A stretch of DNA of 64,000 nt from Bacillus sp. BP-3 (GTDB lineage Bacteria; Bacillota; Bacilli; Bacillales; Bacillaceae_G). A program made the position numbers and the translations under genes. Below the pieces are notes generated by a model that was not told the origin of the DNA, made no database searches, and worked only from the letters and a program-made list of their open reading frames with translations. Positions 16,846-26,800 of the stretch are shown one piece after another. How positions within the stretch are numbered: the first letter of the stretch is position 1; the number at the start of each line of letters is the position of its first letter. Where the stretch lies: positions 34,204 to 98,203 of the forward strand of contig NZ_JAQOTJ010000005.1 of assembly GCF_028401955.1 (NCBI RefSeq), read 5' to 3'.

Positions 16846-16970
16846 TACGTTGAGAGAATATATTTATAAGGTGCTTTTTGGTAAACTAAAAAGTCCCTTA
16901 TGAATATATTTTTGTAAAATCATAGTTTAGTGGAAAATAGGCTCTAAAATGCAACTGACATCTACAATAT

Positions 16971-17019
16971 AAAAAAGACGAAGCAGCTATCGAGATTCAA
17001 TAGCTGCTTCGTCTTTTTT
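16971..17019. terminator. Strong bidirectional terminator after the phosphatase gene
   Basis: A perfect 20-bp stem (16971-16990 with 17000-17019) with a 9-nt loop, starting with AAAAAA and ending with TTTTTT. It lies 75 bp past the phosphatase stop codon. Confidence 0.9.
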
Positions 17020-17093
17020 CTGGTCATATGCCCTATAAGTTGTATGCAGAAGTATATCCTTCGTTTTATTATTCTGGAATAAACTACAACACT

Positions 17094-17669
17094 CTATTCT
17101 AAATGCACAGTGCAATTATACAATTCTGAATCCCAACCATTCTCTAGTTTAATAATTTTTGTTAGAGACGTATTTTTCGGAGATTCTGCCATATGTAAAT
17201 GAGGCACCAACTCCTTTAGAAGATGTTTAATAAATGCACCATGACTAACGATTAATATATTTTTATTATCATGTTTAGATGAAATCTCTTCAATGACTGA
17301 AAGGCCTCTTGTAATCACACTATTAGCACTTTCAATCTCTAAATCCAGCTCTCTCCAATTCTTTCCCCATTTTAAAATCCTCTCTTCTTCTGTTGTCCCT
17401 TCAATCTGTCCTCCGCCTGCTTCACGAAGTCTAGCTTCTAAATAAAGGGGGATAGTTGGAAGTTTTTCTCCAATAATCTCAGCAGTTTGCTTTGCTCTTA
17501 ATAGATCGCTAGAATATATGAAATCCCAATTCTCCTTATGCAAACGCTCTGCTAATTTATATGCATCCGCTATTCCAGCTTGGTCAAGGGAAATATTTGA
17601 ACTCCCCTGTGCTCTTCCTTCTTTATTCCACGGTGTACTCCCGTGACGAATGATCCCTATTTTAGTCAT
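17094..17669 (-). CDS. Histidine phosphatase superfamily (phosphoglycerate mutase-like) protein
   Basis: 191 aa. The catalytic motif IIRHGSTPWN is at residues 6-15, the second conserved His is in VSHGAFI (near 143), and the conserved Arg/Glu is in YLEARLREAGGG. GGAGG lies before the ATG at 17669. Members include phosphoglycerate mutases, alpha-ribazole phosphatases and broad phosphatases; the substrate cannot be inferred. It lies 78 bp downstream of three small genes on the same strand. Confidence 0.85.
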   Translation of the reverse strand: MTKIGIIRHGSTPWNKEGRAQGSSNISLDQAGIADAYKLAERLHKENWDFIYSSDLLRAKQTAEIIGEKLPTIPLYLEARLREAGGGQIEGTTEEERILKWGKNWRELDLEIESANSVITRGLSVIEEISSKHDNKNILIVSHGAFIKHLLKELVPHLHMAESPKNTSLTKIIKLENGWDSELYNCTVHLE

Positions 17670-17747
17670 GTGAAAACCTCCAAATGATGAAAAATGAACT
17701 TAGTTCGAAGTATTATTCCTCTTTCTAAGCTCATCCCGTATATCTTT

Positions 17748-17879
17748 TCAATACTCATTTCGTTCTCTCATTCTCTTTAATACAGTTAACATAACACATA
17801 CTACAAAGGCTGCTGCTGCGACATAGAAAACAAGTCCTAATATTGAAAAAATACTATATAAGGCCGTCCCAGATTCCAT
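17748..17879 (-). CDS. Small single-helix membrane protein
   Basis: 43 aa. It begins MESGTALYSIF, has one hydrophobic helix over about residues 10-34 rich in Ala and Val, and ends in the basic tail LKRMRERNEY. AGGGGG lies 8 nt before the ATG at 17879, a good ribosome binding site. It is the last of three closely spaced small genes (62, 53 and 43 codons). I recognise no family. It may be a membrane-bound regulator or part of a small operon of unknown role. Confidence 0.55.
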   Translation of the reverse strand: MESGTALYSIFSILGLVFYVAAAAFVVCVMLTVLKRMRERNEY

Positions 17880-17896
17880 ATCTCTGTCCCCCTATT

Positions 17897-18058
17897 TTAA
17901 GTAGATGGAGTAACCCATACTTCATACATCAATTTATCCCCAAGCCAAACTGTATCCGTATGAACATGAAATCGTTGAACACTTGCCAAACGAAAAGCCA
18001 AAACATAGGCAACTTTTTCGTTTGGAGTTGTATATCCATCAAAAACCCCCGCATACAT
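17897..18058 (-). CDS. Small protein of unknown function
   Basis: 53 aa. It begins MYAGVFDGYTTPNEKVAYVL and ends LMYEVWVTPST. It is not strongly hydrophobic, has two Trp and no Cys, and looks like a compact globular piece. There is no strong ribosome binding site; its ATG lies only 13 bp after the stop of the gene at 18074, so translation would depend on coupling. No family is recognised. The composition, with few rare residues and an even spread, argues for a real gene but does not prove it. Confidence 0.4.
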   Translation of the reverse strand: MYAGVFDGYTTPNEKVAYVLAFRLASVQRFHVHTDTVWLGDKLMYEVWVTPST

Positions 18059-18073
18059 ATCGTTACTGATATT

Positions 18074-18262
18074 TTATTGCTTAAAAGATTTCTTCCCTTT
18101 ACTTTTCTCATATCGATAATGAAAATAATAGAGAAGTACGATTGCTAAAATCCCTACTCCAATCGACATGTATAAAGGACATTCCCAGCGGACATAGCCC
18201 CTCACACAAATCATGAGCACCGTTAACATTTCAAAGCAAAATAATACTTTTATATTTTTCAT
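18074..18262 (-). CDS. Small two-helix membrane protein
   Basis: 62 aa. Hydrophobic stretches cover about residues 3-21 and 31-47, followed by a very basic tail (RYEKSKGKKSFKQ). AAGGAG lies a few bases before the ATG at 18262. It is the first of a run of three small genes leading to the phosphatase. Function unknown. Confidence 0.6.
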   Translation of the reverse strand: MKNIKVLFCFEMLTVLMICVRGYVRWECPLYMSIGVGILAIVLLYYFHYRYEKSKGKKSFKQ

Positions 18263-18354
18263 CGGCTACTCCTTATGTATAATTCCATGTTGATTTTTCA
18301 ACATATAAGTTGCTGTTATTTAAAATAAAAAATGATTTGCACTCGTTTTCTCTC

Positions 18355-18447
18355 TTTGTTTTATCGTCGTACATGGCAGAAAAAGGCCCTGGCCGCTTCC
18401 ATACATGCCCAGATGTTCTCGCCCACCTAAAAGAGAGGGGTTTAAGG
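18355..18447 (-). repeat. Interspersed ~90-bp 3'-end repeat, copy D
   Basis: A full copy with TTTGTTTTATCGTC, ACATGGCAGAAAAAGG, CCTGGCCGCTTCCATACATG and CGCCCACCTAAAAGAGAGGG. On the minus strand a GGCC-containing hairpin is followed by GGCCTTTTTC. It starts about 12 bp after the stop codon at 18459. Confidence 0.75.
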
Positions 18448-18458
18448 GGTTTATTTAC

Positions 18459-18869
18459 TTAGTTTTCTATTCTCACATGAGGACTTCCTTGCAAAAGCAG
18501 CTCCATAAATTTTTCTTTCTCTTTTGGCATTGTAATCATATGTACTTCAAAATTATCGCCGTACGTAATTTCTAAATTTCTCTTACTTTTTCCAACAAAC
18601 CGGATTGTTCGAATGCTTTCAAGCGGAATTTTCTTCTTTGTTAACCAATGCCCTGTTACGAGCTCATCATTAACGATTTTATGTTGAAACACAAATATTT
18701 CAGAAATAGAAATAATCTCGACAGCTAGAAATAATATTCCTACCACAAGTCCTGCTAGCCATCCCTTTTCATTCAGCGTGAATGATATAATAGGAGAGAT
18801 TACGACAAGTAGCAGCATAATGACAGTAAGCAATATCATAATTGGATTCTTTTTTATGTGAAATTCCAT
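18459..18869 (-). CDS. Membrane protein with C-terminal PH-like domain
   Basis: 136 aa. Two hydrophobic helices lie at about residues 8-28 and 33-58. A soluble part follows with strand pattern KIPLESIRTIRFVGKSKRNLEITYGD, typical of bacterial PH-like domains at membranes. I chose ATG 18869 because AGAGGTG lies about 7 nt upstream; upstream GTG 18878 and ATG 18875 fall within that site. No function is recognised. It stands alone between a repeat and the terminator of the next gene. Confidence 0.7.
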   Translation of the reverse strand: MEFHIKKNPIMILLTVIMLLLVVISPIISFTLNEKGWLAGLVVGILFLAVEIISISEIFVFQHKIVNDELVTGHWLTKKKIPLESIRTIRFVGKSKRNLEITYGDNFEVHMITMPKEKEKFMELLLQGSPHVRIEN

Positions 18870-18921
18870 TCCCATCACCTCTTAACCATATTGTACCATT
18901 AATTGTTAGTAAATTTAGAAA

Positions 18922-18950
18922 AAAAGAAGCGTCCTACTATACGCTTCTTT
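18922..18950. terminator. Terminator overlapping the 3' end of the GNAT gene
   Basis: AAAGAAGCGT (18923-18932) pairs with ACGCTTCTTT (18941-18950), with an 8-nt loop and A/T-rich sides. The stop codon of the GNAT gene at 18937 lies in the loop, so the stem is part of its coding end. Confidence 0.75.
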
Positions 18951-19488
18951 TCTTCCATTCTCTCGCTAACATACTATATACCGCAGTGTCATGAAAATGA
19001 TCATATAACCATTCTCCATCACGAAGCACTCCATCTAAATGAAAACCAAGGCGTTCTGGAATGGCACGGCTCTTTTGATTACTTACGCCGCAATGTATTT
19101 CAACTTTATTTAACTTTAAATTTTCAAAAGCATAACGAAGCACACATTCTACGCTTCGTGTCATTATGCCCTTTCCGCTTGCTTCTTCTGCAAGATAGTA
19201 GCCAAGACTTGCCGCTTTCTTTGCCCAATTCACCGGATGAATACCAACCATCCCAACGAGTTTTCCTTTATAGCGTATACCTGCTTCAAAACCATTTCCA
19301 TCTGCGAATTGATGCAGCCACATTGGAAAGATCTCATTATACGCTTCCGCTGTTTTCGTACGATCGACCCATGGAAGCCATTCTCGTAAATGTTCTCGAT
19401 TGCTGTCCACTAATTCGTACAGCTCATTTTTATGATGTTTTTCCAACAATTGTAATTCGATTTCTTCATCGACTCTGAGTGTAAACAT
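18937..19488 (-). CDS. RimJ/RimL-type GNAT acetyltransferase
   Basis: 183 aa. It shows the RimL/YdaF pattern: an N-terminal ELQLLEKHHKNELYELVDSN, then LREWLPWVD, the CoA motif GYYLAEEASGKGIMTRSVE, and VSNQKSRAIPERLGFHLDG. Such proteins acetylate the N-terminus of a ribosomal protein or other amines. AAAGGGG precedes the ATG at 19488. It is a single-gene unit. Confidence 0.87.
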   Translation of the reverse strand: MFTLRVDEEIELQLLEKHHKNELYELVDSNREHLREWLPWVDRTKTAEAYNEIFPMWLHQFADGNGFEAGIRYKGKLVGMVGIHPVNWAKKAASLGYYLAEEASGKGIMTRSVECVLRYAFENLKLNKVEIHCGVSNQKSRAIPERLGFHLDGVLRDGEWLYDHFHDTAVYSMLAREWKKRSV

Positions 19489-19560
19489 TTCTAAATCCCC
19501 TTTTTATTTTCTTATTATTCTAACACTTTAATTTGTAAATTGTTAATAAAAATTACAAAT

Positions 19561-20460
19561 TTATACTACTTTTTTAACACGTAATGTAAAGAATCCCGAT
19601 GAAAGAAGAACACCACTAATTACTAAAATCATTCCGAGTATTTGTGCCGAAGTTATATTTACACCATTTAAGAAAGAAACAATCATTGTTACAACTGGAA
19701 CTAAGTTAAAAAATAAAGATGTTTTAGCAGCCCCAATTTGAGACACCCCGTTATTCCACCATAAATAGCCTAATACACTCGTTCCAATAGCCATAAATAA
19801 GATGGAAAGCCAGGCGAATAGAGGAATATCCAAAATAGGCACTATATTTTTCTGTAAAGGAGAAACACAAAGAAAAGCAATTGCTCCAACAATCATCGTA
19901 TATGTTGTTGTGTGCATAGGACTTCCACTTTTAATAAGCTTTCTACTTAATACACTATATAATCCCCAGCAAACATTACCCAATAAAATAAGCAAATCTC
20001 CTATGGAAAAAGATAAATTCTGTATAACAGAGAATGACCCTTGTGTAATAACAAGTATTACACCAATAAATCCAAATGCCATTCCGATTACTTGCCTTCT
20101 CACTATTTTTTCTTGTAAAATCAGCCTCGCTAATATTGTCGTAACAAGTGGATTCGTAGCCATAATGAGTGAGCCATTTATAGCCTCTGTACTTTTCATT
20201 CCTAAAAAGAAACAGAAATTAAACCCAAATACACCAACTATCCCAAGTAACATGTAGTAACCAATATTCTGTTTACACTCTTCCAACTTCAAATTTTTCC
20301 TGATAACTAAAATACTTAACATAACAAACGCCGCTATGCCGAAACGCCACGCAGCAATGTGAGCAACTGAAAAATATTGTACTGCATATTTTGAAACATT
20401 AAATGTTCCACCAGTAAATAATGCAAATCCAAGCAACTTTAAATACACTTTATTTTTCAT
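19561..20460 (-). CDS. EamA/DMT family transporter
   Basis: About 299 aa with ten hydrophobic helices in two EamA repeats, the second starting near GDLLILLGNVCWGLYSVLSR. It overlaps the end of the merR-type gene. Possible starts are GTG 20472, ATG 20463 and ATG 20460; I prefer 20460 because GAGGG lies 5 nt upstream. Being cotranscribed with a MerR regulator, it probably exports the compound or metabolite that the regulator senses. Confidence 0.85.
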   Translation of the reverse strand: MKNKVYLKLLGFALFTGGTFNVSKYAVQYFSVAHIAAWRFGIAAFVMLSILVIRKNLKLEECKQNIGYYMLLGIVGVFGFNFCFFLGMKSTEAINGSLIMATNPLVTTILARLILQEKIVRRQVIGMAFGFIGVILVITQGSFSVIQNLSFSIGDLLILLGNVCWGLYSVLSRKLIKSGSPMHTTTYTMIVGAIAFLCVSPLQKNIVPILDIPLFAWLSILFMAIGTSVLGYLWWNNGVSQIGAAKTSLFFNLVPVVTMIVSFLNGVNITSAQILGMILVISGVLLSSGFFTLRVKKVV

Positions 20461-20866
20461 CATCGCCCTCACAGTACTTTTCTCCTAAAAAATCATGATA
20501 AATCTCTAGTTTTTGTTCTGTAAGTTGAATTACTCGTTCTAATTGTTTCTTTTGGACTTCTATCTTTTTTAAATGATCATTTAAAATGGAAATGCGCTTT
20601 TTTATTTTCGAAGGCACTTCTTCTTTTCTTTGCTTAATTTCTTCTAAAATACAACCGTCACTTGCAAACTCTGCAATTTCTTCTAATGACATTCCCGTTT
20701 GTTTTAAGGAATATAGAAATTGTAAAAACTGCACATCTCCATCTGTATATTGACGAATACCGCTATTTCGTTTTGGCGGCGGCACTAATCCTAATTTCTC
20801 ATAATACCGAAGTGTATGAATGCTCATTCCTGTTAACTCTGCAACTTTTCCAATTGTATACATCAT
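20450..20866 (-). CDS. MerR family transcriptional regulator
   Basis: 138 aa. The N-terminal winged HTH TIGKVAELTGMSIHTLRYYE is followed by LGLVPPPKRNSGIRQYTDGD, a typical MerR DNA-binding domain. A long coiled coil covers about residues 80-125. The short C-terminus has no clear metal-binding Cys cluster (a single Cys near 72 and one near 132), so an organic inducer is more likely than a metal. AAGGGGGAG precedes the double ATG at 20866. It should control its own operon from 20893-20923. Confidence 0.9.
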   Translation of the reverse strand: MMYTIGKVAELTGMSIHTLRYYEKLGLVPPPKRNSGIRQYTDGDVQFLQFLYSLKQTGMSLEEIAEFASDGCILEEIKQRKEEVPSKIKKRISILNDHLKKIEVQKKQLERVIQLTEQKLEIYHDFLGEKYCEGDDEK

Positions 20867-20892
20867 ATCTCCCCCTTACCTTCCACAACTTT

Positions 20893-20923
20893 ATCTTACT
20901 ACCTAGAGTTAACTCTAGGTCAA
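20893..20923 (-). promoter_or_regulatory. MerR-type promoter with 19-bp spacer and perfect palindrome
   Basis: The minus strand reads TTGACC (20923-20918), a 19-bp spacer, then TAAGAT (20898-20893). A perfect 20-bp palindrome, ACCTAGAGTT-AACTCTAGGT, lies at 20901-20920 in the spacer. An over-long 19-bp spacer with a centred dyad is the hallmark of promoters that MerR proteins twist into activity. Confidence 0.88.
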
Positions 20924-20928
20924 CAACA

Positions 20929-20958
20929 AAAAAAGACGCGTATCTCTACACGTCTTTT
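20929..20958 (-). terminator. Terminator of murC
   Basis: AAAAGACG (20931-20938) pairs with CGTCTTTT (20951-20958), with a T-run on the minus strand beyond the stem. It lies right after the murC stop codon. Confidence 0.8.
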
Positions 20959-20965
20959 CATTTCC

Positions 20966-22279
20966 TTACTTTTTCTCCGCTACTTGAACTTCCTTTAGAT
21001 AAGCAGCTTCAAACTTTTGAATATCACCAGCGCCCATAAAAATAAGTACGCCGTTTTTATGTTTCTTTAATACTTCTGTCGTCATAACTGTAACTAGCTC
21101 TGCACCATCAATGCGTTGCTGTAAGTCTTGAATTGTTAATTCTCCTCTATTTTCACGCGCAGAACCGAAAATATCACATAAATATACTTGATCTGCCTTA
21201 CGTAAACTTTCTGCAAATTCATCTAAGAATTTTTGTGTTCTCGAGAATGTATGCGGCTGAAATACTGCTACGATTTCACGTTCTGGGTGTTTTTGACGAG
21301 CTGCTTCAATTGTCACAGTAATTTCCGTTGGGTGATGTGCGTAATCATCAATAATTACTTGCTCACCTACTACCTTTTCGTTGAAACGACGCTTTACGCC
21401 GCCAAATGTTGTTAACTGCTGTTTTACAACTTCGACATCAATGTTTTCATAATGACAAAGGGCAATAACCGCCAATGCATTTAGCACGCTATGATTGCCG
21501 TAACCTGTGATTTCGAACGTTCCATAATACGTATTACGAACAAAGACATCAAATCCAGTGCCATCTGTTCGTTTTTGAATGTTACGTGCCTGGAAATCAT
21601 TATCTTCGCCAAATCCATAGAAAATAACTGGTACTTTCGCCTGAATCTTTTGAAGTTCTTCATCATCACCACACGCAATAATCCCTTTTTTCACTTGCAG
21701 CGCCATCTCTTGGAACGCACTAAATACATCATTAATGTCTGCAAAGTAATCTGGGTGATCAAAATCGATATTTGTCATAATTGCATAATCTGGATGATAC
21801 GACAAGAAATGACGGCGATATTCACACGCTTCAAATACAAAATACTTACTATCCTCTACTCCAAGTCCTGTTCCATCACCAATTAAACAAGATGTAGGGC
21901 TCGCTCCTTGCATTACGTGAGATAACAAACCTGTCGTTGATGTTTTTCCGTGAGCACCAGTTACAGCAACGCTCGTATACTTGCTCATAAAATCACCTAA
22001 AAAGTGATGATAACGATAAATAGGTAAATTTAATTCTTTTGCATATTCAATTTCCTCATGCGTATCTGGAAATGCATTTCCTGCAATAATCACTTGTCCT
22101 TCTTCAATATTCTTCTTATCAAAAGGTAGGATAGAAATCCCACGCTCTTCCAACGCTGTTTGCGTAAAAAAACGTTTGTCTACATCAGAACCTTGAACAG
22201 TATGCTTCATATCATGTAAAATTTGCGCTAAAGCACTCATCCCTGTCCCTTTAATTCCTACAAAATGGTAAACTGTCAT
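20966..22279 (-). CDS. murC: UDP-N-acetylmuramate--L-alanine ligase
   Basis: 437 aa, full length. The N-terminal UDP-binding Rossmann part starts [19 protein letters not shown]. The ATP loop is [12 protein letters not shown] near residue 107, the central domain contains [11 protein letters not shown], and the C-terminal ligase domain has YAHHPTEI and [10 protein letters not shown]. It adds L-alanine to UDP-MurNAc in the cytoplasm, the first step of the stem peptide of peptidoglycan. Its place near sftA and the ytp genes matches other Bacillus chromosomes. GGAGG precedes the ATG at 22279. Confidence 0.96.
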   Translation of the reverse strand: MTVYHFVGIKGTGMSALAQILHDMKHTVQGSDVDKRFFTQTALEERGISILPFDKKNIEEGQVIIAGNAFPDTHEEIEYAKELNLPIYRYHHFLGDFMSKYTSVAVTGAHGKTSTTGLLSHVMQGASPTSCLIGDGTGLGVEDSKYFVFEACEYRRHFLSYHPDYAIMTNIDFDHPDYFADINDVFSAFQEMALQVKKGIIACGDDEELQKIQAKVPVIFYGFGEDNDFQARNIQKRTDGTGFDVFVRNTYYGTFEITGYGNHSVLNALAVIALCHYENIDVEVVKQQLTTFGGVKRRFNEKVVGEQVIIDDYAHHPTEITVTIEAARQKHPEREIVAVFQPHTFSRTQKFLDEFAESLRKADQVYLCDIFGSARENRGELTIQDLQQRIDGAELVTVMTTEVLKKHKNGVLIFMGAGDIQKFEAAYLKEVQVAEKK

Positions 22280-22565
22280 CTTAAAGAACCTCCAACATTT
22301 CGAACTATTCCAACGGTCTATCTATAAGACAGTATATGATTTTCTTCTTATTTTGGTAATCATCTCGAATTTCTTATAATCACGTCTAAGCTTCCTTATA
22401 AGTCCATAACAAACCTATTATAGCAAAAAACAATCCATTATACTATGATAACAGAAAAACTGATAGGGTCAATTCCCTACCAGTTTTTCCGTTTATTCAA
22501 CTATTTAAAACTAACTATTCCTCACTTAATATTCAGAGAGAAACAAAGAAAATTGTTTGGGAATA

Positions 22566-22648
22566 ACTGCCCGTAAAAGCCCGATTGGACGGGCTAACCA
22601 TCGGTGAGGGATGAAGCTCCCCCACCGATGGAAGTTTCACTTTATTCC
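22566..22648 (-). repeat. bcr1-like hairpin repeat overlapping the NAPRTase stop codon
   Basis: On the minus strand AATAAAGTGAAACTT is followed by a hairpin of CCATCGGTG and CACCGATGG, then AGCCCG-TCCAAT-CGGGCTTTT and ACGGGCAGT. The second hairpin plus T-run has terminator form. The element's TAA provides the stop codon of the gene at 22642. The remaining part of the 22280-22565 gap shows no gene. Confidence 0.7.
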
Positions 22649-23763
22649 GCGTCTTCCCTTGCTTGTAATTGAACTCGTTCTAAACGCGGATTTGGACGAT
22701 ATTTACGTCCTGCTTTCGCTTCTGGTTTTCCGTTTAATTCTACGTTATCACCTGTGAAGCCAATGTTCATTTTTAATAAACTACTGCCGACACCATAAAT
22801 ATCAACAGGAACATTTTGTGATTCAAACTCACGAATACGTTTTTCATCAAAGCCGCCGCTTACTACGATATTCACGTGCTGGAATCCTTCGTCATCTAAT
22901 GCTTTACGAAGTGCAAAGATTAGAGATGGATTCACACCGCGTGGATCAAATGTGCCAAGTACTTCTGGATGACGAATGAAGTATTGGTCAATCATCGTGC
23001 GCGATGTATCTACACGTACGCCTTTTAGTTCTGATCCGAACTCACGAGCAACACGAAGTGCATCTGTAATGACATCGTTATTGTAATCGATTAGTACGAC
23101 TAGCTCATCTTTTGGAAACTTTTTATGATATGCTTTTGCCGCTTCTACAACATCACCATTAAACATTTGAATTAAAGCGTGAGGCATTGTTCCCATTCCG
23201 CTTCTGCCCCACCATTCATTCATCGCATGTGTTGCTTGTGCGCTCATACCGCCGATATAAGCAGCATAACCATCACCTGCTTGTTGTGTATAATGATCAT
23301 CACGGTCGCCCATGAAAATAACAGGCTTCTCTTTCTGACCGCTGCGCGCAGCTTGTACAACGTTATACACATTTGTTGCCACAGAAGTGCGTCGCCCTAA
23401 AATACCATCAATGACACCTTCTAAATAGCCGAAATACTCATAAGGTCCGCGAATCGTTAATACCGTTTCAAACGGACTTACTTTATCCCCATCTTTTAAA
23501 GTGTGAATTTCAAGCTCTTCAGGGTACTCCGCAAATGTTTGTAATAAAGCAAGCACTTCATCTGTTCCACATAATACAGCGTGTTCTTTCTGGAAAAATT
23601 GCATTGTCACAACGCTTTCCGCTCGAAATTCTTTAATAATATCACGAGTTTTTAAGAAATAAACCGCTGAAAACCATCCTTCACCAACGCGCTCATCAAA
23701 CTTGAACGTCTTATTTGTCAGTCGCTTTATTTCACCTTGTAATTTTAGTTCGATTTCTTTCAT
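22642..23763 (-). CDS. Nicotinate phosphoribosyltransferase family protein
   Basis: 373 aa. It shows the NAPRTase/NAMPT fold: the N-terminal DIIKEFRAESVVTMQFFQ, the GDRDDHYTQQAGDGYAAYIG region with His near the phosphorylated position, MGTMPHALIQMFNGD, and the phosphate-binding end NIVVSGGFDEKRI. It makes nicotinate mononucleotide from nicotinate and PRPP in NAD salvage. This shorter form is a clade separate from the roughly 490-aa PncB, so a second, diverged NAPRTase is possible. A GGGAG site lies before the ATG at 23763. Confidence 0.88.
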   Translation of the reverse strand: MKEIELKLQGEIKRLTNKTFKFDERVGEGWFSAVYFLKTRDIIKEFRAESVVTMQFFQKEHAVLCGTDEVLALLQTFAEYPEELEIHTLKDGDKVSPFETVLTIRGPYEYFGYLEGVIDGILGRRTSVATNVYNVVQAARSGQKEKPVIFMGDRDDHYTQQAGDGYAAYIGGMSAQATHAMNEWWGRSGMGTMPHALIQMFNGDVVEAAKAYHKKFPKDELVVLIDYNNDVITDALRVAREFGSELKGVRVDTSRTMIDQYFIRHPEVLGTFDPRGVNPSLIFALRKALDDEGFQHVNIVVSGGFDEKRIREFESQNVPVDIYGVGSSLLKMNIGFTGDNVELNGKPEAKAGRKYRPNPRLERVQLQAREDAE

Positions 23764-23824
23764 GTCGCTATACTCCCTACTTTACTATCCAACGTTTTCT
23801 CTTAGTATACAGCAAAACCTTTTC

Positions 23825-26800
23825 TTATACATGTATATCCTGCATCGCAGCAAATTCATCTTCTGTAATAAGGACATCTCTTGGTTTTGTTCCGCGTGCT
23901 TCCGAAATAATCCCTTGCGCTTCCATTTCCTCAATAAGACGCGCGGCACGGTTATAACCAATACGGAATCTTCTCTGTACAGAAGATGTGGACGCTCCTC
24001 CTTGTTCCACAACAAATTGACACGCCTCAAAAAATAGCTCATCCTCAGATTCTTGTTGTTCCGTTTTTGCCAATAAGTCTTCTTGCTGGAATAAATAATT
24101 TGGCTTCATTTGACGTTTCGCATGCGCAACAGACTTTTCAATTTCCTCATCCGAAACGTATACCCCTTGCACACGAACCGGTTTTGACGTTCCATTATCT
24201 AAAAATAACATATCACCGCGTCCAAGTAATTTCTCAGCTCCGCCAATATCAATGATTGTACGAGAGTCTACTTGTGATGATACTGTAAAGGCAATTCGCG
24301 TTGGAATATTTGATTTAATTAATCCTGTAATTACATCTACAGATGGACGCTGCGTCGCTACTAATAAATGAATTCCACAAGCCCTTGCTTTTTGAGCAAT
24401 GCGGCAAATCGCTTCCTCTACATCACCTGGTGCAACCATCATTAAATCAGCTAACTCATCAATTACAATGACGATATACGGCAACGTTTCTCCTGGAATT
24501 TCTTGTTCATTCATAATTGTATTATAACGTGATAGATCACGAGCACCTGCATGCGCAAACAATTCATAACGGCGTTCCATTTCATCAACTGCCCATTTTA
24601 AGGCTGCCGTTGCTGCTTTTACATCCGTAATAACCGGTGCAACAAGGTGAGGTACAGAATTATACGGTGCAAGTTCCACCATCTTCGGATCAATTAACAT
24701 CAGCTTTACTTCATGCGGCTTCGCCTTATATAAAATACTTGTTAAAATTGCATTAATACATACACTTTTTCCCGATCCTGTCGATCCGGCAATTAAACCG
24801 TGCGGCATTTTTCGAATATCCGTAACAATCGGTGTTCCTGAAATATCAAGACCAAGTGCGACTGTAAGCGGTGATTCACTTTTCGTAAACACTGGACTTC
24901 GTAAAATTTCTCGAAGGAATACGGCTTTACTTTCTTTATTTGGTACTTCAATTCCAACCGCATTTTTACCCGGAATTGGCGCTTCAATTCGAATATCACG
25001 AGCCGCCAAGTTCAGTTTAATATCATCACTTAAGTTCGTAATTTTATTTACTTTCACACCAGGATCTGGCTGCACTTCAAAACGAGTAACAGCTGGTCCT
25101 TGCGTCACATTCACAACCTTTGCACCGATATGGAAGTTATGGAATGTCGTATTTAACAGCTCTTTTTGTCCCTCTAACCACTCAGCGTCATTTGTCGCTG
25201 AGTGATTTGGAATATTTAAAAGGGTTAATGGCGGAAATTCGTATGTTGGCGGCGCTTGTAAAACATTTCGAACATCTTGCACTGTTTCTACAACAACTCG
25301 GTGCGTCATTTCCTCTTGCACTGGCGGCTCAATATTTTGTTTTTGCTCAGGCCCTGTATGAGCGGGTTGTGTTGCCATTGCTACACGACGTTTTTCTTCT
25401 AACATCTGTTTATCTTGCTTCAACATCACTACATTAAACGGAACGAAACGTTTCTTCTCACGTTTTGGCTCTTCAATCACCTTTTCTTTTTGCTCCGCTT
25501 TCACTTCCGGCTGTTTCTTAGCTTGCGTTTCTTCTATTATTACATTGGCAAAGCTCTGTACAGCTTGCTGTGTTTGCTCATCAGCTTGAATAAATTTTTC
25601 CGTTTGTTCTTGCGTGAAACTTTCTGCTTTTGGTACTTCATCAAACTCTGCGGTAATCAATTCTTCCATGTCTAGTGATACATCCACTACTTCTGTTTCC
25701 TCGGATACTTCAGCTTCAAATGATTCTTCTATCTCTACAGATTCCTCTGCTACAGGTGTTTCCTCTTGAATAACAGATTCTTCTACGATTGAAGTTTCTT
25801 CTTGCATATCGGAGTCTTCCATTATTGAAGATGTTTCTACCACTAGCTCAAACTCTTTACCTTCTACAGTTGATTCTTCCAGCTCGGCAAATTCCTCTGT
25901 CTTCAGATGTTCTTCGGTAGTAACAAATTCTGCTACTTCGCTTATTACTTCTTCCGTAAGTTCTTCTTCAAGTGACTCTTCTATCTCTACAGATTCCTCT
26001 ACTTCTTCTGTCATTTCTTCCATAACAGATTCTTCTGTCACTTCACTTATTACTTCTTCCGTAACAGATTCTTCTGCTACTTCACTTATTACTTCTTCCG
26101 TAACAGATTCTTCTGCTACTTCACTTATTACTTCTTCCGTAACAGATTCTTCTGCTACTTCACTTATTACTTCTTCCGTAACAGATTCTTCTGCTACTTC
26201 ACTTATGACTTCTTCCGTAACAGATTCTTCAAGTGACTCTTCTATCTCTACAGATCCCTCTACTTCTTCTGTCATTTCAAATCTTGTCTCTATAACAGTA
26301 GATTCTTGCACTTCACTTTCAGATGTATGAATTTGCTCAGTAACATCTTCAAACGTATCTAGCTGTTCCTCATGGCTATGTAACGCCGCTTCGTTTTTCT
26401 CTAGATTCACAACCGATTTACTATCTTCCTTTTGCTCTCCATTCGTTTTCACAATGGTAGATTCAACTTCTGTTAATCCATCTTGTGATGAATCAGAACT
26501 TATATAGCCATTCTTCTCTAACCACGCATCAACAACTGATTTTCCTTCCATTGATATTTCAATATCTTCTCGTTGTTGTTGCTTACTTTCTTCATTTTCT
26601 TTTTGTCTTGATTGTGGACGATTGTATCCAAAAACGGGTGAAAGCATTTCTGATGGGCGGAACGGTCTTCGATTAGTTTCAACTTTAGAAGTAGGTTTTA
26701 CCTTCTCAGTACTTGGTTCTATATATGTCATTTCTTGCACTTCTTCTACTCGTCTTGATCGGCGCCGTTCTCTAATCGGGCCTTCTTGTATAGCGAGCTT

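Noticed and set aside
18903-19478. 191-codon plus-strand ORF opposite the RimL-type gene
   Set aside because: It is a mirror of a clear GNAT gene and has no ribosome binding site or family resemblance.
26022-26229. CRISPR-like 39-bp repeats
   Set aside because: Units are contiguous without spacers and encode a 13-aa protein repeat in sftA.
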